A stretch of 64,000 nt of DNA, from positions 372,001 through 436,000 of the forward strand of contig NZ_JPOE01000002.1 of NCBI RefSeq assembly GCF_000733775.1, written 5' to 3'. The translations under genes were made by a program, and so were the position numbers. The notes under the pieces were generated by a model. The model made no database searches and was not told the origin of the DNA. It saw only the letters and a program-made list of their open reading frames with translations. Each line of letters starts with the position of its first letter. Position 1 is the first letter of the stretch. The DNA is from Thiomonas sp. FB-Cd. Its GTDB lineage: Bacteria > Pseudomonadota > Gammaproteobacteria > Burkholderiales > Burkholderiaceae_C. Of the stretch, positions 37,270-49,077 are shown one piece after another.

Positions 37270-37863
37270 TCACGATTGAATACCCCCGAGAAACGGATTA
37301 TCGCTCTGCAGCAGTTGGCGCAGCCTGGTGAGCGCGCGCAGATGGTGTGTTTTGACGCTGCCCTCGCTTACATGCATGACGCGGGCCGTATCCGCGATCG
37401 AAAGCCCTTCCATTTCGCGCAGCAGGAACGCTTCGCGCTGGCGCACGCTCAAGCTTGTCAGCGCATCAGCAATGCGCCCGGCGAGTTGCTGGTTGCTCAA
37501 GGCATGGTCGGGGCCGGGCGCCGGGTCAGCCAAACTCTCCCAGGGAGCAGGCAGATCTTCATCCTCGTCACTGGCGAAAAAAAAGTCGAAGACCTTCTCG
37601 ATTTTCTTGCGCCGGTGCCAATCGGTAATACGGTTGCGCAGGATGCTATAAAAAAGAGGCGGCCATTCGTCGGCGGGCTTATTGCGGTAATTGCTGATCA
37701 GCTTCGCCAGACTGTCTTGCACAAAATCCGCTGCGAGATGAGTATTGCCAGCTGTTTCTAACAAAGCCAAGCGCATGGCGCGCGGACGTACCTCTACGCA
37801 GAACCTGTCGAGCGCAGGATCGGAACTCACGGCGTCAAGCGGGATCGTGAAGGCATGTGACAT
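37270..37863 (-). CDS. RNA polymerase sigma factor, ECF-type
   Basis: A 197-residue sigma-70 family factor. Region 2 reads LLETAGNTHLAADFVQDSLAKL through FYSILRNRITDWHRRKK; region 4 reads LSVRQREAFLLREMEGLSIADTARVMHVSEGSVKTHHLRAL, a clear helix-turn-helix. The acidic spacer (FFFASDEDEDLPAPWESL) between them is typical of the Betaproteobacterial group with DUF3619 and DUF3106 downstream. ATG 37863 is chosen; a start nine codons upstream (37890) is possible. It heads a three-gene operon. No signal has been assigned to this group as far as I know. Confidence 0.88.
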   Translation of the reverse strand: MSHAFTIPLDAVSSDPALDRFCVEVRPRAMRLALLETAGNTHLAADFVQDSLAKLISNYRNKPADEWPPLFYSILRNRITDWHRRKKIEKVFDFFFASDEDEDLPAPWESLADPAPGPDHALSNQQLAGRIADALTSLSVRQREAFLLREMEGLSIADTARVMHVSEGSVKTHHLRALTRLRQLLQSDNPFLGGIQS

Positions 37864-38066
37864 AGGATAGTGCGCTGCGGCTCGGACCAATCATGCACGA
37901 ATTCGTTGCCACAACGTTTAACTGGACTGATTACGCGACAGCGTTGCGCAATGAGATGTAACGGTATGTTCTTTCATGTTCTGGCCCCGTCCACACTCAT
38001 CGGGCCCATGCACGCGAACTTACTCACGCTAATTTCTACAATGCACGTCCACTCTGCCGTCTTGCC

Positions 38067-39254
38067 GTGAATCCCCTGCTCAACCGCCTTCAGCCTTACC
38101 CATTCGAGAGACTGCGCGCGCTCATGGCCGACGTGCGCCCCAGTCCAGCCTATAGGCCGATTAACCTTGGAATCGGCGAGCCGCAGCATCCGACTCCGAA
38201 CTTTATCCGGCAAGCACTGGCCGACCATCTGGAAGGGCTGGCACGTTACCCGGCGACCGCAGGTGGTCCCGAGTTGCGCCAGGCCTGCGCGGCCTGGGCG
38301 GGCCATCGCTATGGGGTAACCATCGATCCAGGCACGCAGGTGCTCCCCGTTAACGGCTCGCGTGAAGCGTTGTTTGCACTGTGCCAAGTGGTGGTTGACA
38401 GCAGCCGGCCGCGCGCGACCGTCGTGTGTCCGAATCCCTTCTACCAAATCTATGAAGGGGCAGCGCTGCTGGCGGGGGCACATTGCCATTTCGCGCCGGT
38501 TGATGCGGCGCGAAATTTCGCGGTGGACTGGGATGCGGTGCCCGAGCAGGTCTGGAGCCAAACGCAGTTGCTGTATGTGTGCTCGCCTGGAAACCCCACG
38601 GGGGCGGTGATGTCCCTGGCTGAATGGAAGCGGCTCTTCGCGCTGGCGGATGAGTATGGATTCGTCATCGCGAGTGATGAGTGTTATTCAGAAATATGGT
38701 TTGGTGAAAATCCGCCACTCGGTGGGTTGGAGGCAGCCGCGCAACTGGGTCGGAATGATTTTCGGAGCCTGGTGATGTTCACTTCGCTATCCAAACGATC
38801 CAATGTACCCGGTCTGCGCTCGGGTTTCGTCGCTGGCGATGCGCGGATTCTCAAAGCCTTTTTGCAGTACCGCACATACCATGGCAGCGCGATGGGACCT
38901 GCCGTGCAGGCGGCAAGCTGTGCGGCTTGGGGCGACGAGGCGCACGTGGAGGAAAATCGACGCCTATATCGGGAGAAATTTGCGCGCGTCCTACCGATTT
39001 TGCAGCCTGTGATGGACGTGCAGCAACCGGACGCCGGGTTCTATCTATGGGCGGGAACGCCGATTGACGATGTCACCTTCGCGCGTGGCCTGCTCGAAAA
39101 CTACAATTGCACCCTTTTGCCTGGCAGCCTGCTCGCGCGTGAGCAGGGGGGGCGCAATCCTGGCGCCGGGCGCGTTCGCTTGGCGCTTGTGGCCGACGTG
39201 GATTCCTGCGTCGAATCGGCCGAGCGCATCGCAGCCCACATTCGCAGTCTTTGA
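38067..39254 (+). CDS. dapC: Succinyldiaminopimelate aminotransferase DapC
   Basis: DapC makes N-succinyl-L,L-diaminopimelate in the succinylase branch to lysine and meso-DAP. The 395-residue class I/II aminotransferase has [19 protein letters not shown] near residues 32-50, [26 protein letters not shown], and the PLP-binding Lys in [15 protein letters not shown]. Its identity is supported by dapD and dapE downstream. The start is GTG 38067; TACAAT at 38037-38042 may be its -10 element. First gene of the dap operon, 11 bases before dapD. Confidence 0.93.
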   Translation: MNPLLNRLQPYPFERLRALMADVRPSPAYRPINLGIGEPQHPTPNFIRQALADHLEGLARYPATAGGPELRQACAAWAGHRYGVTIDPGTQVLPVNGSREALFALCQVVVDSSRPRATVVCPNPFYQIYEGAALLAGAHCHFAPVDAARNFAVDWDAVPEQVWSQTQLLYVCSPGNPTGAVMSLAEWKRLFALADEYGFVIASDECYSEIWFGENPPLGGLEAAAQLGRNDFRSLVMFTSLSKRSNVPGLRSGFVAGDARILKAFLQYRTYHGSAMGPAVQAASCAAWGDEAHVEENRRLYREKFARVLPILQPVMDVQQPDAGFYLWAGTPIDDVTFARGLLENYNCTLLPGSLLAREQGGRNPGAGRVRLALVADVDSCVESAERIAAHIRSL

Positions 39255-39265
39255 ACGACCTAACC

Positions 39266-40087
39266 ATGACGACACAACTCCAAACTCTCATCGACCAGGC
39301 TTGGGACAATCGTGCCAGCTTGAGCACTACGTCGGCAACCCCCGAGCTTCGCCAAGCGGTCGAGCACGTGCTGGCTGAACTTAATGTCGGGCGTCTGCGT
39401 GTGGCACAGAAGCTGGACGGGGCTTGGGTTACGAACCAATGGCTGAAAAAGGCTGTATTGCTGAGCTTTCGCCTGACGGACAACGCCATGATGCGGGCCG
39501 GCGATCTTCATTTCTTCGACAAGGTGCGCACCAAATTCAGCCGTCTGGGGGAGGAAGAAATGCGTGCAACGGGCGTGCGCGTGGTGCCACCTGCCGTGGC
39601 GCGGCATGGGTCATACCTGGCCCCGGGCGTGGTGTTGATGCCGTCCTACGTCAACATTGGCGCCTATGTCGACGAAGGCACGATGGTCGACACCTGGGCC
39701 ACTGTGGGGTCCTGTGCGCAGATCGGAAAGAACGTGCACCTGTCAGGCGGCGTGGGCATTGGCGGCGTGCTAGAGCCGGTGCAGGCCAACCCGACCATTA
39801 TTGGCGACAACTGTTTCATCGGAGCGCGCTCGGAAGTCGTCGAGGGTGTAATCGTGGAAGATAACTGCGTGATCTCCATGGGCGTGTACATCGGAAAGTC
39901 CACCAAGATCTACGACCGGGCGACTGGCGAGGTGATGTACGGGCGCGTGCCCGAGGGCTCAGTGGTGGTTTCGGGCAATCTGCCCAGCAGTGACGGCAAA
40001 TACAGTTTGTATTGCGCCGTGATCGTCAAGCGCGTTGACGCACAAACCCGCGCCAAGACAGCGATCAACGAATTGCTGCGCGACTAG
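39266..40087 (+). CDS. dapD: Tetrahydrodipicolinate N-succinyltransferase DapD
   Basis: DapD adds the succinyl group that starts this branch of lysine synthesis. The 273-residue protein has the helical N-terminus ([15 protein letters not shown]), then a left-handed beta-helix of hexapeptide repeats through [20 protein letters not shown] and [20 protein letters not shown], with [19 protein letters not shown] 39266 matches the family start; the upstream in-frame ATG at 39251 sits directly on the dapC end and adds five residues. It acts as a trimer in the cytoplasm. Confidence 0.96.
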   Translation: MTTQLQTLIDQAWDNRASLSTTSATPELRQAVEHVLAELNVGRLRVAQKLDGAWVTNQWLKKAVLLSFRLTDNAMMRAGDLHFFDKVRTKFSRLGEEEMRATGVRVVPPAVARHGSYLAPGVVLMPSYVNIGAYVDEGTMVDTWATVGSCAQIGKNVHLSGGVGIGGVLEPVQANPTIIGDNCFIGARSEVVEGVIVEDNCVISMGVYIGKSTKIYDRATGEVMYGRVPEGSVVVSGNLPSSDGKYSLYCAVIVKRVDAQTRAKTAINELLRD

Positions 40088-40133
40088 GTCGCGCAGCGCG
40101 TCAAGCCGAATTCGCCAACCAGGGGAAAAACGC

Positions 40134-42454
<2,321 letters not shown>

Positions 42455-42460
42455 ATCGGC

Positions 42461-43375
42461 ATGACGCGTAAAGCGGCGGCGCCACAATTTGGCCCGACTT
42501 GGCGCCGCGCTGTGCGCTCGCTTCGGGCCGCTGCCTTGCACTTTGGTCACGGGGCCGCCAGCGCCGAGGATGAAGCTGCGTGGATGCTGATTCATGCGCT
42601 TGGTTGGCCAGTCATGGAGAGCTTTGCGGCATTCGGCTCGCTTGCGCGCCGGCCAGTTCCACCGGGCGCAATGGCGCGATTCAATGATCTTGTTGGCCAG
42701 CGCATTGCCACTCGCAAGCCCGTCGCTTACCTGCTCGGCGAAGCCTGGCTCCAGGGTGTGCGATTCGTCGTGGATGAGCGCGTTATCGTCCCCCGCTCCT
42801 TCATTGCAGAACTGTTGCCAGAAGCGCTTGAGCCGTGGCTTGAAGCCGAGCCCCGCCGCGTGGCCGACATCTGCACCGGTAGCGGTTGTCTGGGGATTCT
42901 TGCAGCGCTGCGCTGGCCGCAGGCACGCGTGCTCTGCACCGATATTTCGGCAGATGCGCTGAAAGTGGCCGAGGCAAACGTGAGGCTGCATCGACTCTCG
43001 GACCGCGTCGAGTTGCTCCATTCCGATCTGCTGGATGCGATGCCAACCCCACCGGCGGGCCAGGGCATTGACCTTCTGTTGTGCAATCCGCCCTATGTCA
43101 ATGCGGCGGCCATGCGAGCGCTGCCCCAGGAATACCAGCACGAACCCGCACTGGCCCTGGCTGGCGGCCGTGATGGCATGGAACTGGTGCGGCGTTTGCT
43201 TGCCGACGCCCCGCGGGTGCTGGCGCCACTGGGCCTCGTCGTGGTGGAGATCGGGCATGAGCGCGCGCATTTTGAGGCGGCTTTCCCCCGGCTGCCGGTA
43301 ATCTGGCTCCCCACAAGTGCAGGGCATGACTCAGTGTTCCTGGTGCACGCTGCCGCGCTGCGGGAGGCTGCATGA
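42461..43375 (+). CDS. prmB: Ribosomal protein L3 glutamine methyltransferase PrmB
   Basis: PrmB methylates a Gln of ribosomal protein uL3 (50S subunit). The 304-residue protein has the N-terminal helical domain, then the SAM-binding domain with ADICTGSGCLGILAAL and the amide-recognising motif NPPYVNAAAM, then YQHEPALALAGGRDGMELVR. The length, the DICTGSGC (rather than DLGTGSG) wording and the VIVPRSFIAELL segment favour PrmB over the release-factor enzyme PrmC. ATG 42461 follows dapE closely, and the gene overlaps the ABC-F gene as ATGA. Confidence 0.93.
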   Translation: MTRKAAAPQFGPTWRRAVRSLRAAALHFGHGAASAEDEAAWMLIHALGWPVMESFAAFGSLARRPVPPGAMARFNDLVGQRIATRKPVAYLLGEAWLQGVRFVVDERVIVPRSFIAELLPEALEPWLEAEPRRVADICTGSGCLGILAALRWPQARVLCTDISADALKVAEANVRLHRLSDRVELLHSDLLDAMPTPPAGQGIDLLLCNPPYVNAAAMRALPQEYQHEPALALAGGRDGMELVRRLLADAPRVLAPLGLVVVEIGHERAHFEAAFPRLPVIWLPTSAGHDSVFLVHAAALREAA

Positions 43376-45315
43376 TCCGGCTGCAATCCGTGACGCTGCG
43401 CCGCGCTTCCAAGGTCGTGCTGGACGCTGCCGATCTCACGATACAACCGGGTGAAAAAGTGGGCCTGGTTGGCGCCAATGGCGCTGGAAAGTCCTCGTTA
43501 TTTGCGCTGCTTCTGGGGCATTTGCATGAAGACGGCGGCAGCCTTGCGTTCCCTGCGCATTGGCGCGTAGCGGCTGTGGCGCAGGATGCGCCGGATTCAA
43601 CATTGGCAGCCACCGATTTCGTTTGTCAGGCCGACACCGTCTTGCAGGGCGCCATCGCGGCGATGCACGATGCCGAAGTAAAGCGTGACGGCATGCTGCT
43701 TGCGGCTGCGGCGGAAGCGATGGAGTTGGCTGACGGTTACACCGCCAATGCTCGCGCCGAGGCATTGCTTCTGGGTCTGGGCTTCGCACCGCACGAGCTT
43801 CGGCGGCCAGTGCACGATTTTTCTGGTGGCTGGCGCATGCGCTTGGCGCTCGCACAGGCGCTGTTTCAGCCGAGTGACTGCATGTTGCTGGACGAGCCAA
43901 CCAATCACCTTGACCTCGATGCGTTGGTATGGCTTGAAAACTGGCTTTCACGCTACCCGGGCACGTTGCTGATCATCTCGCACGACCGTGAATTTCTCGA
44001 CGCGGCGACCCGAGTCACCGTGCAACTTGAACAGGGAAAGTTGCAGCGTTTCGCGGGGGGCTATACCGCATTTGAAGAGCGCCGCGCCCAAGCCATGCAG
44101 CAACAGGCGCAGGCGTATGCGCGTCAGCAGCAGGACATCGCCCACCTCACCAGCTTCGTCGAGCGTTTCCGTGCAAAAGCCACCAAGGCCCGACAGGCGC
44201 AAAGCCGGCTCAAGGCTCTTGAACGCATGGAGCGGCTGGCGCCAGTGATGCTGTCAAACCCATTGCGCTTCGATTTTCTGCCGCCGGTCCGTCAGCCGCA
44301 GCAACTGCTTCGGCTGCGCGGCGCAGATTGTGGCTATTCAGCGGGCCAGCCGATCCTTCACGGCGTCGAGCGCGACATCATCGCAGGCGCACGCATTGGC
44401 GTGCTTGGGGCTAATGGACAGGGTAAGTCCACCCTGGTTAAAACCTTGGCCGGACTGTTGCCGGCCTTGGCAGGCCGCGTGCAGCCGGGGGTCGACGTCG
44501 TAGTCGGCTACTACGCGCAGCAGGAGATGGATGTGTTGCGCCCCGACGAGTCGCCATTGCAGCATCTCGCGCGACTGGCTAAGCAAACCCAGCCGCAAAC
44601 CACAACGCAAGACTGGCGCAATTGGTTGGGGCGCTTCCAGTTCAGCGGGGATATGGCAGAGCAGCATGTGGGGTCGATGTCGGGCGGTGAGAAGGCACGC
44701 TTGCTACTCGCCCTTCTGGTCTGGCAGCGACCGAACGTGCTCCTCCTCGACGAGCCGACTAACCATCTGGATCTGGCGACGCGCGAGGCGCTGACCTTGG
44801 CCTTGCAGGAATTTGGCGGGGCCATGCTTCTCGTGTCGCATGATCGGGCACTTCTGCGTGCGGCCTGCGATGAGTACTGGCTTGTGGCCGACGGCCAGGT
44901 GAAAACCTTCGAGGGAGACCTCGACGACTACCAGCGATGGGTGCTGGAGCGTGCACGCACTCGCATGCGCGAAGGCGCACAATCGGCCGGCGATGCTGGG
45001 GCCGCAGGTGCCGCAGCGGGATCCGCGTCAGCCAACAGCACTCGCAAGGAGCAGCGTCGTAGCGCTGCGCAATCGCGCCAGAACCTCGCACAGCAGGCCA
45101 AGCCGTTGAAGGCCGAGCAGGCGGCTCTTGAGAGCGAATTGGGCGCCCTCGAAGCCGAGCGTGCGGCTCTGGAGATGAGCCTGGCCCAAAGCGCAACCCC
45201 CGCCGCCCAACGCGTTGAGCAGGGCAAACGGCTCAAACTGGTGGCCGAGCGTATCGCCAGCTATGAGCAGCGCTGGTTGGACCTTGCCGAGTCGATTGAA
45301 ACACTGCAGGTGTGA
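43372..45315 (+). CDS. ABC-F family ATPase (YheS-like)
   Basis: A 647-residue soluble protein with two ATPase modules and no membrane segment, the ABC-F design of ribosome-associated translation factors. Module 1: GANGAGKSSLF near 38-48, FSGGWRMRLALAQAL, LLDEPTNHLDLD. Module 2: GANGQGKSTLVKTL, MSGGEKARLLLALL, LLDEPTNHLDLATREAL. The interdomain linker (residues about 240-300, QQDIAHLTSFVERFRAKATK) and a C-terminal coiled coil (AEQAALESELGALEAERAAL) are present. Length and layout fit YheS. It is last in the dap operon and overlaps prmB by four bases. Confidence 0.92.
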   Translation: MIRLQSVTLRRASKVVLDAADLTIQPGEKVGLVGANGAGKSSLFALLLGHLHEDGGSLAFPAHWRVAAVAQDAPDSTLAATDFVCQADTVLQGAIAAMHDAEVKRDGMLLAAAAEAMELADGYTANARAEALLLGLGFAPHELRRPVHDFSGGWRMRLALAQALFQPSDCMLLDEPTNHLDLDALVWLENWLSRYPGTLLIISHDREFLDAATRVTVQLEQGKLQRFAGGYTAFEERRAQAMQQQAQAYARQQQDIAHLTSFVERFRAKATKARQAQSRLKALERMERLAPVMLSNPLRFDFLPPVRQPQQLLRLRGADCGYSAGQPILHGVERDIIAGARIGVLGANGQGKSTLVKTLAGLLPALAGRVQPGVDVVVGYYAQQEMDVLRPDESPLQHLARLAKQTQPQTTTQDWRNWLGRFQFSGDMAEQHVGSMSGGEKARLLLALLVWQRPNVLLLDEPTNHLDLATREALTLALQEFGGAMLLVSHDRALLRAACDEYWLVADGQVKTFEGDLDDYQRWVLERARTRMREGAQSAGDAGAAGAAAGSASANSTRKEQRRSAAQSRQNLAQQAKPLKAEQAALESELGALEAERAALEMSLAQSATPAAQRVEQGKRLKLVAERIASYEQRWLDLAESIETLQV

Positions 45316-45343
45316 GCAAATGGAGCGTCGACACAGGGTGCGT

Positions 45344-46714
45344 TCAAGGTCGCCGCGTTACGCGCCACAATAGCCAGGCTAAGCTGCCAGCCGCCAGCGC
45401 CAGCCCTGCCGAGTTGCCCATCCAGAATCCGGCTGCACCTTGCAAGGCTGGCGCATGAAGGCCCAAGGTGTTGAAAGCCAGTACATAGCCTCCCCCCAAG
45501 CCCACGCCCCATAGAGAAAGAGCATACAAGGCGCTGGGCAGGGAGGCGATGTGATACGAGCGAAGCACGAACGCGCTGCAGGCCTGCACGGCGTCAAACA
45601 CTTGGTACGACGCGATGAACACGAACAGATGGCTCGCTACGGCCTGCACGCCCGGATCGGGCGTGTACCAGGCAATAATCCGCATGCGCTCGAGCCACAC
45701 CATCGCGCCCATCCCTGCTGATAGCAAGGCCGCTGCGCCAACGCCGCCCCAAGCTGCATGGCGGGCCGCACTGACGTGGCCAGCGCCTAGTTGTTGCGCC
45801 ACCAGCGATCCGGCTGCAATGGAGACCGACAGTGGCAGCATGTACAGCACGGTTGCTAAATTGGCGGCGATCTGGTGTCCTGCCAGTTGGGTGTCGCCCA
45901 ACCGGGCGATGAAAAGGGCCATAAATGTGAAGGCGGAGACCTCGACCAACAGGCCCAGGCCGATCGGGCCGCCTAGCCGCCAAAGCGCCCGTTGCTGCGC
46001 CCAATCCGGCCATTCCCAATGGCGAAGCGCTTTGTAGGGGCGAAGGGTGCGGCTGCGCTGGTGCTGCAGGAGGGCGATACCCACAAGCAGCCATTGCGTG
46101 ACAACTGTGGCGATGGCGCACCCTGTGGAACCGAGCGCTGGTAGGTGGTGCAGACCAAAGCTTGCAGGGAGCAAGAACAAGGCGTTGAGCGCCAATTTCA
46201 GCAGAAGTGCGGCGACTTGCAGCAACGTGACCAGCAGCGGCTTTGCGATGGCCTGGCTAAGCGCTGTGTGGACTCTAAAAAAGAGGGCCGCCGGCAGGCC
46301 CAGGGCCAGGATTCGCAGATAGCGATCGACCGATGGATCATGCCAATTGCCGGTAAGCCGCAGCAAGGGCGCGGGCCAAACCAGCACCACAAGACCCAGC
46401 GCGCAAAGCATGACGGCCAGCCACATGCCTTGTCGGAACGCACCGCTTAAGAGTTGCGGCGAAGCTGCGCCATGTGCGCGGCCGAAGGTTGGAAGCAGCG
46501 CCTGCGTTACTCCCGAAAGCGCGACGAACATTGTGATGTAAATCGCTTGCCCAAGGGACAAGGTAGCCAGGCTCGCAGTGTCCGCATAGCGGCCAAGCAT
46601 GACCGTATCGGCAACGCCAAAGCCGATGACGGCGAGTTGGCCGATAAGGACGCCGGCAGCAAGACGAAGCAGCGAAATGACCGATTGCCCAGGGAATCTG
46701 CCGGGTAGCGACAT
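45344..46714 (-). CDS. MATE family efflux transporter
   Basis: A 456-residue inner-membrane protein with 12 predicted helices in two halves, of the NorM/DinF type. The start RLAAGVLIGQLAVIGFGVADTVMLGRY shows the family's conserved helix 1 (ends in VADTVMLGRY), with TQALLPTFGRAHGA following; the second half has LVAQQLGAGHVSAARHAAW. Likely exports cationic drugs or metabolites by Na+ or H+ antiport; substrate unknown. ATG 46714 is used; a TTG at 46750 would add 12 residues without similarity. Convergent with the ABC-F gene. Confidence 0.9.
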   Translation of the reverse strand: MSLPGRFPGQSVISLLRLAAGVLIGQLAVIGFGVADTVMLGRYADTASLATLSLGQAIYITMFVALSGVTQALLPTFGRAHGAASPQLLSGAFRQGMWLAVMLCALGLVVLVWPAPLLRLTGNWHDPSVDRYLRILALGLPAALFFRVHTALSQAIAKPLLVTLLQVAALLLKLALNALFLLPASFGLHHLPALGSTGCAIATVVTQWLLVGIALLQHQRSRTLRPYKALRHWEWPDWAQQRALWRLGGPIGLGLLVEVSAFTFMALFIARLGDTQLAGHQIAANLATVLYMLPLSVSIAAGSLVAQQLGAGHVSAARHAAWGGVGAAALLSAGMGAMVWLERMRIIAWYTPDPGVQAVASHLFVFIASYQVFDAVQACSAFVLRSYHIASLPSALYALSLWGVGLGGGYVLAFNTLGLHAPALQGAAGFWMGNSAGLALAAGSLAWLLWRVTRRP

Positions 46715-46768
46715 GGCGCTTTTAACCCCTCTTGAAAGGCGCAGAGGCAAGCATGCGGGGACCAGCCT

Positions 46769-48526
46769 TCACTTTGCAGCAGATTTGCCGTAAAGGCTCA
46801 TGCTCTCGTCCGGCTCCCCTGGTCGATGTCCACTCCAAAGCAGAACGCCTCGTTCGGCCTGACGCATGGCGCGGATCTCGCCATGCATGTGCTCGGGCAT
46901 GTGCCGGATGTCGCCGGGCGCGACGGCACGCAGAGGCCTCAGCACAAGGGCGAAGCGGCAGCCTGCGCCCCTTAACCCCGGCACCAATGTCGCGCCGCTG
47001 AAATATCCCACCAACGCTTGTTGCGGCTGGCTGAGCCCCAAGGTTTGCACGCAGGATGCTGGTTGCTGCGATCCCTGTTGTGCACGCAACACCGCAGCGA
47101 GGCTCGCCGCCAGCGGGCGGTAGGTACTGGCGTAATTCAGGACGGGAAGCCAAAGTAGCGCAACAAGAACCCACACCAAGGTGACCCCGCCAGCCGACAG
47201 GACCATGCCTTTCCACAACGGATGCCGGTGTCGTCCTGCGCGCCAGAACACCACGGTCGCCCAGCCCAGCGTGGCGAGCACGGAGAGGAGCGTGGGCCAC
47301 CAGGAAAAATGCGCGACGAACCCCGGTGCGAGGCGCGCAATGTTGGCGGCAGGTTTGGCCGGAAAGCCGGTCAGCATAGCGAGCCACAACACCCACACGA
47401 CCAGTGCGAGCAGGGTGAAGAACATTAGCGAGAACCAGTCAAGCGCCGCCAAACTGCCGCGGCGCATCACCGGCAATGCCAGAGCGGCTAGGACGGCAGC
47501 CGGGGGCAGGGCTAGCACAAGTGTGGCCGCATTGCCTGCTGCAAGCATCGCTGCTAGCGTGGCTAACGCCAGTAGCGTAAGCGGTGCAAGCACATGCCAT
47601 TCTCCAAGTGATTCGCGCCATCGCCACACGGCCCATGCTGCCAATGGCCAAGCTGGCCACATGAACCACGCAATCGTGCCGAAAAAATGCTGGAGTGCGC
47701 CCCAGCTTGGCCACTGTGCCGAGGATTCGCCATGCAGTATGAATAAAACACCAAGGGCGGCGGTGATGCCGGCAGCAAGGGCCAATCCCGGGATCAGCGG
47801 CCTGCTGACCGCTGTGTGACGCGCGACGAGGATCGCCGCAGTCAGTGCCGCGAACAGCGCAAGCCATGGAGCTCCGCTGGCTGCAAGGATGAGTAGTCCG
47901 CCGAGTGTCGTTGCGGAAGCCCGGAGCGGTTTGGAGGGAAGCAAAGACAATCCCAGAAGCAAGGAAGTGAAGCCACCCAATTGCACCAACTCGGGAATGG
48001 TTTCATGCCCTCTGCCGAGCAAGCCGAGGCAGGCGACGAGGCTGAGTAACGCCCCATCCGCCATGGCCCTCGCATAGCTTCGCGCTGAGATGGGTGCTGC
48101 AAACGCAGGCTGAACTGGCTGCGCCGTGTCGCGTAGCGTGAAATGGTAAGCCGCGTACCAAGTTTGAACCAGGGTAAGGCCGAGCATGGCGACGAAGGGC
48201 ACGCGGCTCGCGCCAATGGCGCCAAGCCAAGAGCCAAAGGCTCGCACGCTGATGGCCCCCAGCCAGTATTCCAGCCATCCACCCCCGACGCGCCCACCGT
48301 ATAGCGTGGGCGTAAGCCAGTGTGAATGCCCCTGCGCAATCTGCCACATGACCCCGAAAGCCAAGCCGTCCCCTTTCCAAGGATCACGGCCGATGAATCC
48401 AGGCAGCACATACGCAACGCAAAGAAGCCATAGCGGCCAGCGCGGAAGCCTCGCCACGGCTTCAGGCGAAACCACAGGGCGCGCTGGCAATCTTTCTTGG
48501 CCAGGGATGGCGTTGGGCGTGCTCAT
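46769..48526 (-). CDS. Multispanning membrane glycosyltransferase-like protein
   Basis: A 585-residue membrane protein with about 12 hydrophobic segments and a periplasmic C-terminal domain of about 130 residues. The first loop contains GRDPWKGDGLAFGVMWQIAQ, similar to the acidic first loop of GT-C fold enzymes such as ArnT (GT39/GT83), and LYGGRVGGGWLEYWLG follows. It probably uses a lipid-linked sugar or transfers sugar to an envelope lipid, but donor and acceptor are unknown. ATG 48526 is chosen; the frame is open upstream to 48631 without similarity. It lies between rpmE2 and the MATE pump on the same strand. Confidence 0.78.
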   Translation of the reverse strand: MSTPNAIPGQERLPARPVVSPEAVARLPRWPLWLLCVAYVLPGFIGRDPWKGDGLAFGVMWQIAQGHSHWLTPTLYGGRVGGGWLEYWLGAISVRAFGSWLGAIGASRVPFVAMLGLTLVQTWYAAYHFTLRDTAQPVQPAFAAPISARSYARAMADGALLSLVACLGLLGRGHETIPELVQLGGFTSLLLGLSLLPSKPLRASATTLGGLLILAASGAPWLALFAALTAAILVARHTAVSRPLIPGLALAAGITAALGVLFILHGESSAQWPSWGALQHFFGTIAWFMWPAWPLAAWAVWRWRESLGEWHVLAPLTLLALATLAAMLAAGNAATLVLALPPAAVLAALALPVMRRGSLAALDWFSLMFFTLLALVVWVLWLAMLTGFPAKPAANIARLAPGFVAHFSWWPTLLSVLATLGWATVVFWRAGRHRHPLWKGMVLSAGGVTLVWVLVALLWLPVLNYASTYRPLAASLAAVLRAQQGSQQPASCVQTLGLSQPQQALVGYFSGATLVPGLRGAGCRFALVLRPLRAVAPGDIRHMPEHMHGEIRAMRQAERGVLLWSGHRPGEPDESMSLYGKSAAK

Positions 48527-48643
48527 GGTCCAGGCCTGCGGGGCGGCAATTGGCGTCGTGGTCAAGAAAAACGGGCAGCCAAGCTGCCCGTCTTGTGAAG
48601 GTGCAACGCGTCGCTGGCCGACCCGTTGCAAAAGCGCAGTGTT

Positions 48644-48916
48644 TTACTTCTTCGGGCCAGCGGCAGCGGCAGCTCGCGCAAACTTTTGGCGGAACTTGTC
48701 CACACGGCCGCCCAATGCGTCCACGCTCTTTTGGGTGCCGGTGTAGAAAGGGTGCGATTCCGATGAGGTGTCGAGCTTGAACAGTGGTAGCTCACGGCCA
48801 TCGTCCATCTTGACGGTTTCGCGACTCTGCGCAGTCGAGGGGATCACGAATTTGCTGCCATTGGACAGGTCGACGAAACATACGTCGCGATATTCGGGGT
48901 GGATTCCAGGTTTCAT
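48644..48916 (-). CDS. rpmE2: 50S ribosomal protein L31 type B
   Basis: A 90-residue type B (YkgM-like) bL31. It starts KPGIHPEYRDVCFVDLSNGS and ends with HPFYTGTQKSVDALGGRVDKF, as the family does, and lacks the CxxC zinc pairs of the type A form (only one Cys). Zinc-free L31 usually replaces the zinc form under zinc limitation, but in Burkholderiales it is often the main copy. ATG 48916 follows the known start; the frame extends upstream to 48958 without similarity. Located downstream of rho, the usual place. Confidence 0.95.
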   Translation of the reverse strand: MKPGIHPEYRDVCFVDLSNGSKFVIPSTAQSRETVKMDDGRELPLFKLDTSSESHPFYTGTQKSVDALGGRVDKFRQKFARAAAAAGPKK

Positions 48917-49077
48917 GGTCGATTCCAAAATGAAGGTCAGCCGCAGCGCAGACAACAAGGGATGATGCGTGCCCGCTGTACTTAACCAAAAACGTAATTA
49001 TTTCACGAATTCACCTTGCCGCAAAAACCGATGGTCGTCAGGCGGCAGGCCATATGGGGAAAAGCGGTTTGAGGCCT

